From Limnohabitans sp. T6-20 (GTDB lineage Bacteria > Pseudomonadota > Gammaproteobacteria > Burkholderiales > Burkholderiaceae_C), in assembly GCF_003063505.1 (NCBI RefSeq), contig NZ_NERW01000002.1, forward strand, positions 868,001 through 932,000: a stretch of DNA of 64,000 bases. The letters run 5' to 3'. Of the stretch, positions 18,667 to 27,072 are shown piece after piece (within the stretch, counting starts at the first letter, position 1; the number at the start of each line of letters is the position of its first letter). Both the position numbers and the translations under genes were made by a program. A model generated the notes under the pieces. The model worked only from the letters and a program-made list of their open reading frames with translations. It made no database searches and had not been told where the DNA came from.

Positions 18667-18909
18667 ATGCAACTCAAAATCGTCGTCTACTCCAAGTCCG
18701 CATGCCCCCAATGCGAGTCCGCCAAGATGCTGCTCAAAACCCGTTCGCTTGATTTCGAAGAAATCAAGATCGACGGCGAAGCCGAGCGCATGGCGTTTTA
18801 CGAAAAATGCGGCCCTTCGGTGCGCCAGATGCCCCAGATTTTCATCAACGACCAACGCGTCGGTGGTCTGGCAGGCTTGCAAGCCGCATTGGCGCAATTG
18901 GGTCAATAA
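18667..18909 (+). CDS. Small glutaredoxin with a CPQC active site
   Basis: An 80-residue single thioredoxin-fold domain. The active site is C13-P-Q-C16 (YSKSACPQCESAK). A cis-Pro loop (QMPQIFINDQRVGG) and GLAGLQAAL follow, as in dithiol glutaredoxins. CPYC is usual, so Gln in the loop is a variant. It starts 9 bp after cobQ, probably in the B12 operon. A link between B12 handling and thiol redox (reduction of cobalamin) is conceivable but not shown. Confidence 0.85.
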   Translation: MQLKIVVYSKSACPQCESAKMLLKTRSLDFEEIKIDGEAERMAFYEKCGPSVRQMPQIFINDQRVGGLAGLQAALAQLGQ

Positions 18910-19052
18910 AGCCTGACGGTTATCGTCCGCTTGCGGCCATGCGCTGCAAGCTGGGTTCATGCTTTGTGTCTGCGTGTGTTGGCAGACAGATGACCGGGAA
19001 CAACTGATGAATGATGGCGGCAAGGCAGTCGTTATCCACTTCGGGAGTTTTC

Positions 19053-19655
19053 ATGTCCAAAGTACTGGCTCTTTACTATTCCACTTACGGCCACATCGAA
19101 TCCATGGCGCAGGCGGTGGCCCAAGGGGCCCGGTCTGTGGGTGCGCAAGTGGATCTCAAAAGAGTGCCGGAAACCGTGCCGATGGAGATCGCCAAAAGCG
19201 GTCATTTCAAGTTGGACCAAACCGCTCCGGTGGCTACGGTGGCAGACTTGGAAAACTACGACGCCATCGTCGTAGGTGCACCGACGCGATTTGGCCGGAT
19301 GCCTTCACAAATGGCCAGCTTTCTGGACCAAGCCGGAGGCCTTTGGGCTCGGGGGGCCTTGCACGGCAAGGTCGGCGGAGCCTTCACATCCACAGCGACC
19401 CAGCATGGCGGGCAGGAAGTGACGCTGTTTTCCATCATCACCAATTTGCTGCACTTTGGCATGGTCATTGTGGGCTTGCCTTACAGCCACCAAGGCCAGA
19501 TGAGCCTTGACGAAATTGTCGGCGGCAGCCCTTACGGGGCCACGACCATTGCTGGCGGTCAGGGGCAACGCCAACCCAGCGCGATTGAGCTTGAGGGCGC
19601 ACGTCACCAAGGCATGCTGATTGCGCAGACGGCCAACAAGCTTTTTGGCGTTTGA
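19053..19655 (+). CDS. wrbA: NAD(P)H:quinone oxidoreductase, WrbA family
   Basis: A 200-residue flavodoxin-like protein. FMN-binding segments include [21 protein letters not shown] and [18 protein letters not shown], and [15 protein letters not shown] is the WrbA signature. It reduces quinones with two electrons and so limits oxidative stress. Start ATG 19053 follows CGGGAG. The open frame from 19011 adds an unrelated leader and is not used. It stands alone after the glutaredoxin gene and converges with the RNB gene. Confidence 0.93.
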   Translation: MSKVLALYYSTYGHIESMAQAVAQGARSVGAQVDLKRVPETVPMEIAKSGHFKLDQTAPVATVADLENYDAIVVGAPTRFGRMPSQMASFLDQAGGLWARGALHGKVGGAFTSTATQHGGQEVTLFSIITNLLHFGMVIVGLPYSHQGQMSLDEIVGGSPYGATTIAGGQGQRQPSAIELEGARHQGMLIAQTANKLFGV

Positions 19656-19756
19656 CGTTGTTTTAGCGATCAACCGGTTTTGTCGGCATCGTCCGTCTGG
19701 GCTGGACGTGTTGGCAAGCTGCCACGCCGATCACGCGTGGGCCAAGGCAGCCTGCA

Positions 19757-21229
19757 TCAATGCACCAGCACAAAATCAATGAACCCTCGCTCGACCGAGG
19801 TTGAAACCAGTTTGACGGTGAGTGCCTGTCCAACCCGCAGCTCAGGCAGTGCACCAGTCAGCCGACCTTCTGCAGGCGGTTCAATGATGCGAACCCAAAC
19901 GCCATGGTCGCCAATGCCTGTGACCAAGCCACTGAAGCGTTGCCCGATGCGTGAATGCAGCAACAATGCTGCCTCGGACTTGCGAACTTGGCGCTCCACC
20001 TTTTGGGCCGCATCTTCCTGTGCCGTGCAATGCACTGCCAGATTGGCCAATTCGTTGTGGGAGTAGGCTTTCTTGCTGCTGCTCAGCACCGACTTGATCA
20101 GCCGTTGAGTGACCAGATCGGGAAAGCGTCGATTGGGTGCCGTGGAGTGCATGTAGTCGTGCACCGCCAAACCGAAATGACCAATGGGGTCATGGCCGGG
20201 GCGTTCCACCACGTATTCGCCCGACCCCATGAGTTTCACGATCACCAGAGACAGATCTGGAAAACGAAGCGGATCACGTTTGTGTTGATTCGCCAGGAAA
20301 GCTTCAAGAGCCTTGCCATCGGGTTCATTGGGCAAGGTGACACCGTATTCGTGCGCCACCTCGACGATGCGCGACCAGCGCTCGGGTGAGCGCACGACAC
20401 GGCGCAGCGATGCACAGCCATGGGCCGCGAGAAAACGGGCGGTGCAGCCATTGGTAGCGATCATGAATTCTTCGATCAACTGCCTGGCCCGATTCTGTGG
20501 CTGCTGCTGAATGTCCGTGATTCGATCACCATCAAACTGGGCCTTGGGCTGAAAAGTTTCAAATTCCAGAGAACCTTCCGCACGCCGCAAGACCCTTAAC
20601 TTTTGGGCCAATTCGTCTTGCAGTCTCAGCTGAACATGCATGCCCTTGACCCGGCGAGCAGGCTCTGGCAAGTCACCTTCGCCCTCTATCCAGGCCGAGA
20701 CGGCGTCGTACGCGAGTTGCGCTTTGTTGCGCACCCGTGCCCGATAGATCGATGAGTCCAGCAAAACCCCATCCTCGCTGAATGCCATTTCAACAACCAA
20801 GGCCATGCGGTCTTCGTCCTGATTGAGAGAAGTCAAATCGGTGCAAAGTCGCTCAGGCAGCATCGGAAAGATCAGGGCCGAGGTGTAGACCGATGTGGTG
20901 TTCTGGCGTGCATGCTCATCGACGGGTGTGCCCTTTTTCACCAGCGCATCGACATCGGCAATCGCCACATAGACCTTGATCTTGCCTTGGTGCAGTGGCT
21001 CAATGGCGCTCAATTGATCCAAGTCGCGCGAGTCGTCGTTGTCGATCGAGCACCAAAGCAAGGCAGTCAGGTCCGTGATGCTGTCGTCAGACTCGATGGC
21101 GGGGCCTTTGAGTGAGGCGACTTGCCGCTGAACTGCGTGAGAAAACTCCGGCTCAAGCCCTCGGCTGAACATGGCCCAGGTGGCGATGGTCGAGAGGTTG
21201 GCCCTGTGGTTCGACAGGATGTGGCGCAT
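19757..21229 (-). CDS. Short RNB-domain exoribonuclease (RNase II/R-like)
   Basis: A 490-residue protein consisting mostly of the RNB catalytic domain. The metal-binding Asp cluster is visible in CSIDNDDSRDLDQLS (about residue 60). The family segments HDYMHSTAPNRRFPDLVTQRLI and AERQV-type helices follow, and a degenerate S1-like module ends the protein (about 415-490). RNB enzymes degrade RNA 3' to 5'. The N-terminal cold-shock domains of RNase II/R are missing, so this is a trimmed member. AAAGG lies 8 bp before ATG 21229. It could process specific RNAs; the substrate is unknown. Confidence 0.85.
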   Translation of the reverse strand: MRHILSNHRANLSTIATWAMFSRGLEPEFSHAVQRQVASLKGPAIESDDSITDLTALLWCSIDNDDSRDLDQLSAIEPLHQGKIKVYVAIADVDALVKKGTPVDEHARQNTTSVYTSALIFPMLPERLCTDLTSLNQDEDRMALVVEMAFSEDGVLLDSSIYRARVRNKAQLAYDAVSAWIEGEGDLPEPARRVKGMHVQLRLQDELAQKLRVLRRAEGSLEFETFQPKAQFDGDRITDIQQQPQNRARQLIEEFMIATNGCTARFLAAHGCASLRRVVRSPERWSRIVEVAHEYGVTLPNEPDGKALEAFLANQHKRDPLRFPDLSLVIVKLMGSGEYVVERPGHDPIGHFGLAVHDYMHSTAPNRRFPDLVTQRLIKSVLSSSKKAYSHNELANLAVHCTAQEDAAQKVERQVRKSEAALLLHSRIGQRFSGLVTGIGDHGVWVRIIEPPAEGRLTGALPELRVGQALTVKLVSTSVERGFIDFVLVH

Positions 21230-21442
21230 GAGCGGCCTTTCGCAGTGTTATCTCATTTTGCGTCATTCAAGGTGATCAAATCTGTTCACCAAATCCCAGA
21301 AGGTTATTTGAGCTGAGTGACCTGGATTGCTTGTCGTGTCGCTTTGGTGCAGGGCAAATTTTCAAGCCCGGTAAACTGGATGTCACTTGGCGCTTTGCTG
21401 CCAATGCAGTCAGCGACTGACACAAATGTCAAAGGAAACACC

Positions 21443-22426
21443 ATGAGCCTGATCCTTAAACAAGTTATTACCGGACCGGCCGCCTGGAAAGGTGCCGACA
21501 TGGTGGGCGACACCTCGTGGGTGCACCCCCTGTCTGGGGAGGTGATTGCCACACTCGACGCCGCTTTGGCCCACGTCAAAGCCAAGGGTCTCACGTTCCC
21601 GAACTTTGGACGCGAAGACTTTCCAATTGGCGACTGGGCGCACGATCTGAAGGCGCACAGCGACGAGCTGGAAAACGGGCGGGGTTTTCTGGTGCTGCGT
21701 GGCTTGCCGATCGAGCGCTACAGCGAAGAAGACATCCACATCATCTATTACGGCATTGGCCTGCACATGGGCGTGCCTGTACGGCAAAACCCCAAGGGTG
21801 ATTTGCTGGGGCTGGTGATGAACGTGGGCGATGTCACGAAGAAAACCACTCGCGTTTACGAGACCAACCTGTATTTGCCCTACCACTCGGACCCGTCGGA
21901 CGTGGTGGGTCTCTTGTGTATTCGCAAGGCCAAGCAGGGCGGCTTGAGTTCTCTGGTGAGTGTGGCGGCGATCTACAACGAGATTTTGCAAAAGCACCCC
22001 GAGTACCTGGGCCTGTATTACCGTACGTGGTATTTTTCGCACCTGTGCGAAGACTTGCCCAGCCTGTCACCCATCTTCAGTCACCACCAAGGCAAACTCA
22101 GTTGCCGCTACCTGCGCCAGTACATCGAGCTGGGTCATGAGGTGCGTAATTTGCCGCTGTCCAAAGTCGAAATCGAGGCGCTCGATTTGTTTGACGAGAT
22201 CATGCACCGTGAAGATTTCCGCCTGAGCATGATGCTGGAGCCTGGTGACCTGCAGTTTGCCAACAACTACGCTGTGCTGCACTCGCGCAATGAGTTCGAA
22301 GACCACGGCGTGCACGAACTCAACCGCAAGATGCTGCGCCTGTGGGTCAAGATGCCCAATGCGCGAACTTTGGCGCCCGAATTTCCGGGACGCAACGGTT
22401 TCCCGGCGCCCGCAGCCCTTCTCTGA
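21443..22426 (+). CDS. TauD/TfdA-like Fe(II)/2-oxoglutarate dioxygenase
   Basis: A 327-residue protein of the TauD/TfdA superfamily. The iron ligands are His148 and Asp150 (LPYHSDPSD) and a distal His280 (AVLHSR). An Arg-rich segment after it would bind 2-oxoglutarate. These enzymes hydroxylate small organic acids or sulfonates; the substrate here is unknown. AAAGGAAA precedes ATG 21443. The frame from 21317 only adds a non-conserved leader. The gene is alone on its strand, ahead of the DUF2894 operon in convergent orientation. Confidence 0.9.
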   Translation: MSLILKQVITGPAAWKGADMVGDTSWVHPLSGEVIATLDAALAHVKAKGLTFPNFGREDFPIGDWAHDLKAHSDELENGRGFLVLRGLPIERYSEEDIHIIYYGIGLHMGVPVRQNPKGDLLGLVMNVGDVTKKTTRVYETNLYLPYHSDPSDVVGLLCIRKAKQGGLSSLVSVAAIYNEILQKHPEYLGLYYRTWYFSHLCEDLPSLSPIFSHHQGKLSCRYLRQYIELGHEVRNLPLSKVEIEALDLFDEIMHREDFRLSMMLEPGDLQFANNYAVLHSRNEFEDHGVHELNRKMLRLWVKMPNARTLAPEFPGRNGFPAPAALL

Positions 22427-22437
22427 ACGCCCAAGCT

Positions 22438-22453
22438 CAAGCCCTCAGGCTTG
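22438..22453. terminator. Short hairpin between convergent genes
   Basis: CAAGCC (22438-22443) pairs with GGCTTG (22448-22453) over a 4-nt loop, in the 36-bp gap between convergent stops. No T tract follows. It is a weak shared terminator candidate. Confidence 0.35.
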
Positions 22454-22462
22454 TGGACAGGC

Positions 22463-23047
22463 TTATGAACGTGTTTTAGCGGCCGATGCGGCTTTTTTGG
22501 GCGTTACCTTGCCCTTGTCAGCTTCATCCAGACACAGCAGCGTATCCACATGCGCCATGAAACGGTTCAGGTAGTCCGGTGAGATGTCGCGCATCAGCCC
22601 CAGCGAGCGCAGCACCAGCATGTGCGAGTTGATGGGGCCTGCGTTTTGCGGCGCTTGGGCGATGGCTTGGGTGACCTGTTTTTGTACGCTGATCTTGCTC
22701 AGCTGCTTTCTGAACTGCTGAATGCGCGGGTTCTCGGTCTGCCAAACCTGTGCTTTGCCTGCTGCTTGCGGGGCACTTTTCGGCCCCATGTCTTGCAACA
22801 GCGTAGCCAGGGGGGAGGGCACGGGTGCGGGCGCTGCTTGGGGCTCTGCCGCTGTGTTCATGCGCGCATCGAATTTTTGCAGTGTTTCTTGCAGCTTGGC
22901 TTGCAGCAAAAGCCGCGCTTGGCCCGATTGGGCTTGCGTGCGCTCGGCCAGTGTTTCAATGTAATGCCAGCCCACCGCATCCACCCGCGCTGCGCCCGCC
23001 GCCCGCAAGGCGTCCAGGTCTGGCAGCGTTGGGAGTGCTTCGTTCAT
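22463..23047 (-). CDS. DUF2894-family protein of the MotAB-like operon
   Basis: A 194-residue soluble protein with helical N- and C-terminal parts, a Pro/Ala-rich linker (about 68-85) and a Lys/Ala-rich tail. It matches the DUF2894 pattern (LVLRSLGLMRDISPDYLNRFMAHVDTLL). Its ATG overlaps the stop of the OmpA/MotB-like gene (ATGA), so it is translated with it. The function is unknown. Being coupled to a membrane motor-like pair, it probably acts as a cytoplasmic partner of that complex. Confidence 0.8.
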   Translation of the reverse strand: MNEALPTLPDLDALRAAGAARVDAVGWHYIETLAERTQAQSGQARLLLQAKLQETLQKFDARMNTAAEPQAAPAPVPSPLATLLQDMGPKSAPQAAGKAQVWQTENPRIQQFRKQLSKISVQKQVTQAIAQAPQNAGPINSHMLVLRSLGLMRDISPDYLNRFMAHVDTLLCLDEADKGKVTPKKAASAAKTRS

Positions 23048-23718
23048 GGCTTGCTTGTATCGGGCTTTGCGCTGGCCGTGTTCGCCGAGTTGGCCGCATT
23101 TGAGGCTTTGGGCACAGGCGCCATTTCCACGCGGCGGTTCTGTGCGCGGGCTTTTTCATTGGTGTTGGCCACCAAAGGTTGTTCCTGCCCAAAGGCGGCG
23201 GCAAACAACATCCAGGAGGGCATGCCTTCTTCGATCAGGGTGCGCGTCACGGTCAAGGCCCTTTGCGCCGACAGCTCCCAGTTGTCTTCAAACTGGCGGT
23301 TGCGACTGGTGACCGCTTTGTCGTCGGTGAAGCCGCTGACCATCAACATCTCGTCACGCGACTGCAGGTAGCTGCGCAGGGGCAGCACCAGGCTTTTGAG
23401 CAGTTGGCGGCCTTCGGGTTGGAGCCCGTCAGAGTTCAACTCGAACAAAAGCTTGCCGCTGATGCCGATGCGGCCGTTGTTCAAGGTGATGCGTCCACTG
23501 GCCAGTGGGCCCGCCAAAGCCTGCTCCAGCGACAAACGTTTTTGCTCTTCCACTTGGCGCTTTTGCACCTCGTTTTCAAGTTGGGTGGCCATGTCCAGCT
23601 GCGCCGCCATCACGCCGACCAGCAGCAGCACAAACGCGCCCAGCAGACCCGTCATCAAATCAGCAAACGAAATCCACGTTGGGGTGGTGGATTCGCTTTC
23701 GGCTTCAAGTTCGAGCAT
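23044..23718 (-). CDS. MotB/ZorB-like OmpA-domain protein
   Basis: A 224-residue inner-membrane protein. A single N-terminal helix (about 16-38) carries SFADLMTGLLGAFVLLL, where Asp20 occupies the place of the proton-binding Asp of MotB (ADFMTAMMAFFL). A short coiled coil (about 45-68) and an OmpA-like peptidoglycan-binding domain (about 72-195, ending KARAQNRRVEM) follow. Start ATG 23718 overlaps the upstream DUF802 stop by one base; the TTG at 23721 is less likely. With the MotA-like DUF802 protein it should form an ion-driven stator-like complex. Confidence 0.85.
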   Translation of the reverse strand: MLELEAESESTTPTWISFADLMTGLLGAFVLLLVGVMAAQLDMATQLENEVQKRQVEEQKRLSLEQALAGPLASGRITLNNGRIGISGKLLFELNSDGLQPEGRQLLKSLVLPLRSYLQSRDEMLMVSGFTDDKAVTSRNRQFEDNWELSAQRALTVTRTLIEEGMPSWMLFAAAFGQEQPLVANTNEKARAQNRRVEMAPVPKASNAANSANTASAKPDTSKP

Positions 23719-26087
23719 CAAGCAGCTCCTTCGGCCTGGCGCTGTTGCAGGGCCTCCAGCACGTCTTTCTGGCTGCCAATGCTCAGGTCAATCATTTCAC
23801 GGGCTTGCGCCACGTAATAGGCCAGCTGTTCATCGCTGCGCGTCATGGATTTCTCGATCGCCTGCTCGATGCGTTGCAAGTTGGCCATGAGCTTGTCATT
23901 GGTTTCGCTGAAGCTGCGCACCGCAAAGCCAAAGGTTTCGCCCAGGCTGGCCACGTCCACCGCGCTGGCCGTGACTTGCGCGGCGATGTCGCCGAGCTTG
24001 CCGGTCTCGGCTGCCACGTGTTCGTGGAACTGGCCGCTGGTTTGCTGGAGCGACGCCTGGCTGGCCGTGACCATGGCGTCGATCACGCCGCGCTGTTCGG
24101 TCGATGCGTGGTTGATCGCGTCCAGCAAAGTGCTGAGTGTGCCCAGGATGCGGGTGCGCTCTTCGAGCAAGGCGTTGTCTCGCGCCACGCTGACCGAGAT
24201 TTCCTGACGCAGCTGGCCAATGACCTCGGCGGCGGCTTTGGGCGCTTCGGAGGCGGTTTCGATCAAGCGGGTGATCGGATCTTCGAGTGCAGTGCCCAGC
24301 GTGGTCAGGTGCGCGGTCACGGCGGTTTGCAGCTCGCCCAAACGGGCCACAGCGGTCTGACCGCGCGCGTCTTCTGCGTCGCGCAGGGCCGACAGCTCCT
24401 GGCGCAGCACGGCGGCGAGCTCTTGGGCGCGCTGCTGGTGCCCTGCAGTCCACTGCGCTTCGGAGGCGATGCGCTCGCGCATCAGCGTTTCGCTGCTGGC
24501 CATCAGGCGCGTGATTTCGGCCAAGGTCTGCGTGGCCTGGGTTTGCGTGTGGGTGGTGATCTCTTGCGCCGTGCGGGTCAGGGTGTCGCAAATGGCTTGT
24601 TGTTGCGCCAGTGTTTGTGCGCCCGCGCTTTGCCATTGTTGGCCCAAGCTGCCCGCAGTGGCCTCAAGAGAAGCCTTCCAGGCGTCCAGGCGCGCCTGAT
24701 CGGCGGTGGCGCGTTCATCGTGCAAGCGCGTGATGTCGGCCAGCGTCTGGCTGGCATGGGTGTGTGCGTGGGCCTGGATGGCTTGGGCCGTTTCGCCCAA
24801 GGTGTCACAAATGGCTTGCTGTTGCGCCAGGGTCTGTGTGCCCGATGCTTGCCACTGGCTGTGCAACTCGGTGGCCATTTGCGCCAGCGAGGCTTGCCAG
24901 GCTTGCAGGCGCTGCTGGTCGGCGCTGTCCTGCTGTGCCATTTGCTGTGTCTGGGTGGCACTGACTTGGGCGACCAGGGCCTTGGCATTGCCCTCGAAAT
25001 TCTGGCTGAACGCGTCCAGCGTCTGGCCAACGCGTTCGGTCATGCGGGTGCTGGCTTGCTCGTGGCGTGTGAGTGTCTCGACGCTGGTCTGCGCCACGGC
25101 GGCGGCGGTGGCGGTCATTTGGGTTTGCAGCTCGCCCAGTTGTTGCTGCGTGTTGAGCAGCAGGCGCTCGTTCATGCCCTGGGCTTGTTCGGCCAGTTGC
25201 GCCATGGTGGCTTGCACCACAGGTCGAATGCCGTCGCTGGCCATTTGCATGCTTTGACTCAGGCTGCTGCGCAGCGATTGGTCAACCGACTGGGCCAGCC
25301 CCGTGTAGGCGGTGTGTACTTGGGCGTGAAAGCTTTGCTGGTTGGCCAGCAAACGCTCGTTCATCTGCTGGCTGGTTTCGGCCATTTGCGCCATCAGGGT
25401 CTGCAGTTGTTGCACCACTTGTGGCAGCGCTTGCGACTGTTGCTGCAGCGCCCTGAAGGTTTCTTGCCGCTGGTGCACCAAAGAAAAGCCGCGCAGGCTG
25501 GTGGCCGTGTGGGTGTCCAGCACCTGGGTGGCTTGTGCGCGTTCGCGGCGGGCCAGGCTGCTCATCAGGCCCAGCATGGCCGAGGTGGCCACGCCCGCGA
25601 CCGACGTGCCAAACGCCAAGCCCAGACCCTTGATGGGTTCAGAAAATGCCGTTCTGATGCCTGCAATGTTGGTGGAGCCTTCGAGGGCAAACACCGCGCC
25701 ATTGAGCGTGACCACCATGCCCAAAAATGTGCCGAGCATGCCCAGCATGACCAACAAACCCACCAGATAAGGGGTCAGGGCCGGGCCGGGCAGGCCCACG
25801 CGTTCGCCTTCGACACGCTGGCGAATCGGGTTTTGCAAGCCCGCAGGCAGGGTGATCAGCCAATCGTTCAGGTTCTGCAAATCTTGCGGAATGTCGACCA
25901 AGGCCTGGTTCAGCGCGGCGGTGGCTGCGCGGTATTGGCGCAACTCCATAGCGCCAAAAACATAGACCCCGCCAATGACGGCGGCCATGCCCAAAACCAG
26001 CAGGTGCGACGTGGCCACAGCGGCCGCTACCCAGACGACGGCCAATGCGCCCAGCCCGAAGGCAATGTGAAAGGAATATCGTTTCAT
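23718..26087 (-). CDS. DUF802 MotA/ZorA-like membrane protein with long coiled-coil tail
   Basis: A 789-residue protein. Helices TM1-TM2 lie at about 8-48. TM3 (about 104-130, GLLVMLGMLGTFLGMVV) and TM4 (about 152-178, GLGLAFGTSVAGVATSAMLG) resemble the MotA/TolQ/ExbB core. About 600 helical, Gln/Ala-rich residues follow, predicted to be cytoplasmic coiled coil, with a 73-residue tandem repeat (about 395-540). MotA and TolQ lack such a tail, while ZorA of Zorya has one. Its ATG overlaps the DUF3348 stop. No catalytic motif was seen. The function is unknown; ion-driven signalling or force transmission is inferred. Confidence 0.82.
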   Translation of the reverse strand: MKRYSFHIAFGLGALAVVWVAAAVATSHLLVLGMAAVIGGVYVFGAMELRQYRAATAALNQALVDIPQDLQNLNDWLITLPAGLQNPIRQRVEGERVGLPGPALTPYLVGLLVMLGMLGTFLGMVVTLNGAVFALEGSTNIAGIRTAFSEPIKGLGLAFGTSVAGVATSAMLGLMSSLARRERAQATQVLDTHTATSLRGFSLVHQRQETFRALQQQSQALPQVVQQLQTLMAQMAETSQQMNERLLANQQSFHAQVHTAYTGLAQSVDQSLRSSLSQSMQMASDGIRPVVQATMAQLAEQAQGMNERLLLNTQQQLGELQTQMTATAAAVAQTSVETLTRHEQASTRMTERVGQTLDAFSQNFEGNAKALVAQVSATQTQQMAQQDSADQQRLQAWQASLAQMATELHSQWQASGTQTLAQQQAICDTLGETAQAIQAHAHTHASQTLADITRLHDERATADQARLDAWKASLEATAGSLGQQWQSAGAQTLAQQQAICDTLTRTAQEITTHTQTQATQTLAEITRLMASSETLMRERIASEAQWTAGHQQRAQELAAVLRQELSALRDAEDARGQTAVARLGELQTAVTAHLTTLGTALEDPITRLIETASEAPKAAAEVIGQLRQEISVSVARDNALLEERTRILGTLSTLLDAINHASTEQRGVIDAMVTASQASLQQTSGQFHEHVAAETGKLGDIAAQVTASAVDVASLGETFGFAVRSFSETNDKLMANLQRIEQAIEKSMTRSDEQLAYYVAQAREMIDLSIGSQKDVLEALQQRQAEGAA
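24500..24938 (-). repeat. Tandem 219-bp repeat inside the DUF802 gene
   Basis: Two adjacent copies of a 219-bp (73-codon) unit encode near-identical tail segments. Both contain AQQQAICDTL and end near TLA(D/E)ITRL; those motifs are 219 bp apart (24591 and 24810). The period was measured by aligning the shared codons. Unit borders are approximate. Confidence 0.75.
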
Positions 26088-26875
26088 TGTTCTTGTGGTG
26101 TGTATTGGTGGAAGGCTTCAACAAGGCCGAGCACGGGTTGCAGCCGTGTGTCCAGCTCGGCCAGTAAAGCGGTGCGCATGGCTTGGCGAAGCGGCAAGAG
26201 CCAGGCCATGGGGCTCAATGCGCTGGCTGACGCCGCATCTGAACCCTCCGTTGGGGCTTCGGCTTGTTTTTTAATGTGTTGTTTGAGGGCTTGTGCAAAA
26301 CGCTTTTCGTGCAGCTTGGCGACTTTGCCCAGCAACACAGCTTCGCGCTCGCTCAGGATGTTTTCAAAGGCGGCATCGAGCGAGGCCAGTTGTTGCAGGC
26401 TCGGTGCGCCCTTGCTCAGTTGCCCCCGCACTTGCGACCGCAAGGTCTGCAGGGACACTTCCATTTGCCGCTGGTGGGCGGCATAAAAACGACGGTAAGG
26501 CTCATAAGCCGTTTTCGGCTCAATCGGCTCATCCAGTTCTGCGGAGGGCATGTCGATGCGCGTCAGACCCGAACCGCTGGACGCACCCTGGGCGATGGAT
26601 TGTTCAAGTTGGGCGCGCACTTTGTCCACATGCCGGGTCAGCGCCTCGGCCGTCATCAACCCCGCACGCCGCAAATACGCAGGCTGTGGCGCGGCGGGCT
26701 GCTGGTCGGGGTTGAGCACGCCATGCAAGGCAATGGCTTGGCGAAAGTTCAGCCAATCCCCCAGCTTCTGCCCCACATCGTCCGCGACAGGGGCGGCATC
26801 GATCATGGCGTTTTCGGTCAGAAAACGCGTCAGGCGGGAGCTGTTGAAGTGGGTACGCGGCAGGGCTCGCGTCAT
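26084..26875 (-). CDS. DUF3348-family protein, first gene of the MotAB-like operon
   Basis: A 263-residue soluble, mostly helical protein. The N-terminus RTHFNSSRLTRFLTENA is the DUF3348 signature. The middle has a charged linker and the C-terminus a LLPLRQAMRTALLAELDTRLQPVLGLVEAF helix. ATG 26875 is preferred; the frame extends to 26941 but the extra residues are not conserved. No ribosome site is clear. The stop overlaps the DUF802 start (ATGA). The function is unknown. Its fixed position before a MotA-like gene suggests a partner or regulator of that complex. Confidence 0.8.
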   Translation of the reverse strand: MTRALPRTHFNSSRLTRFLTENAMIDAAPVADDVGQKLGDWLNFRQAIALHGVLNPDQQPAAPQPAYLRRAGLMTAEALTRHVDKVRAQLEQSIAQGASSGSGLTRIDMPSAELDEPIEPKTAYEPYRRFYAAHQRQMEVSLQTLRSQVRGQLSKGAPSLQQLASLDAAFENILSEREAVLLGKVAKLHEKRFAQALKQHIKKQAEAPTEGSDAASASALSPMAWLLPLRQAMRTALLAELDTRLQPVLGLVEAFHQYTPQEQ

Positions 26876-27072
26876 GGGCAGGTCGGATCGGGTTCGAAAA
26901 GCAGCGCAGCGCGCTCTTGAGGCGACGGCGGCACAGGCCATCCGTCAAGGGGCTGCCCAGTCGGGCAGAGGTGGCAAATTTTACCCGCCCGAGAGGGGGC
27001 TTGATGGGGGCGCGCTCAGCGGGTCAGTACAGCGACTTATGAATTACAAAGCAATCAATTCAAGTGCGTGCT

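Noticed and set aside
23505..26486. 993-codon plus-strand open frame opposite the MotAB-like operon
   Set aside because: Its sequence is low-complexity Leu/Ala/Gly/His-rich with no family motif, while the minus-strand genes have clear domains and coupled starts.
22463..26875. Naming the operon a Zorya defence system
   Set aside because: ZorA/ZorB-like architecture is present but no ZorC, ZorD or ZorE-type effector is encoded nearby, and the surrounding genes are housekeeping.
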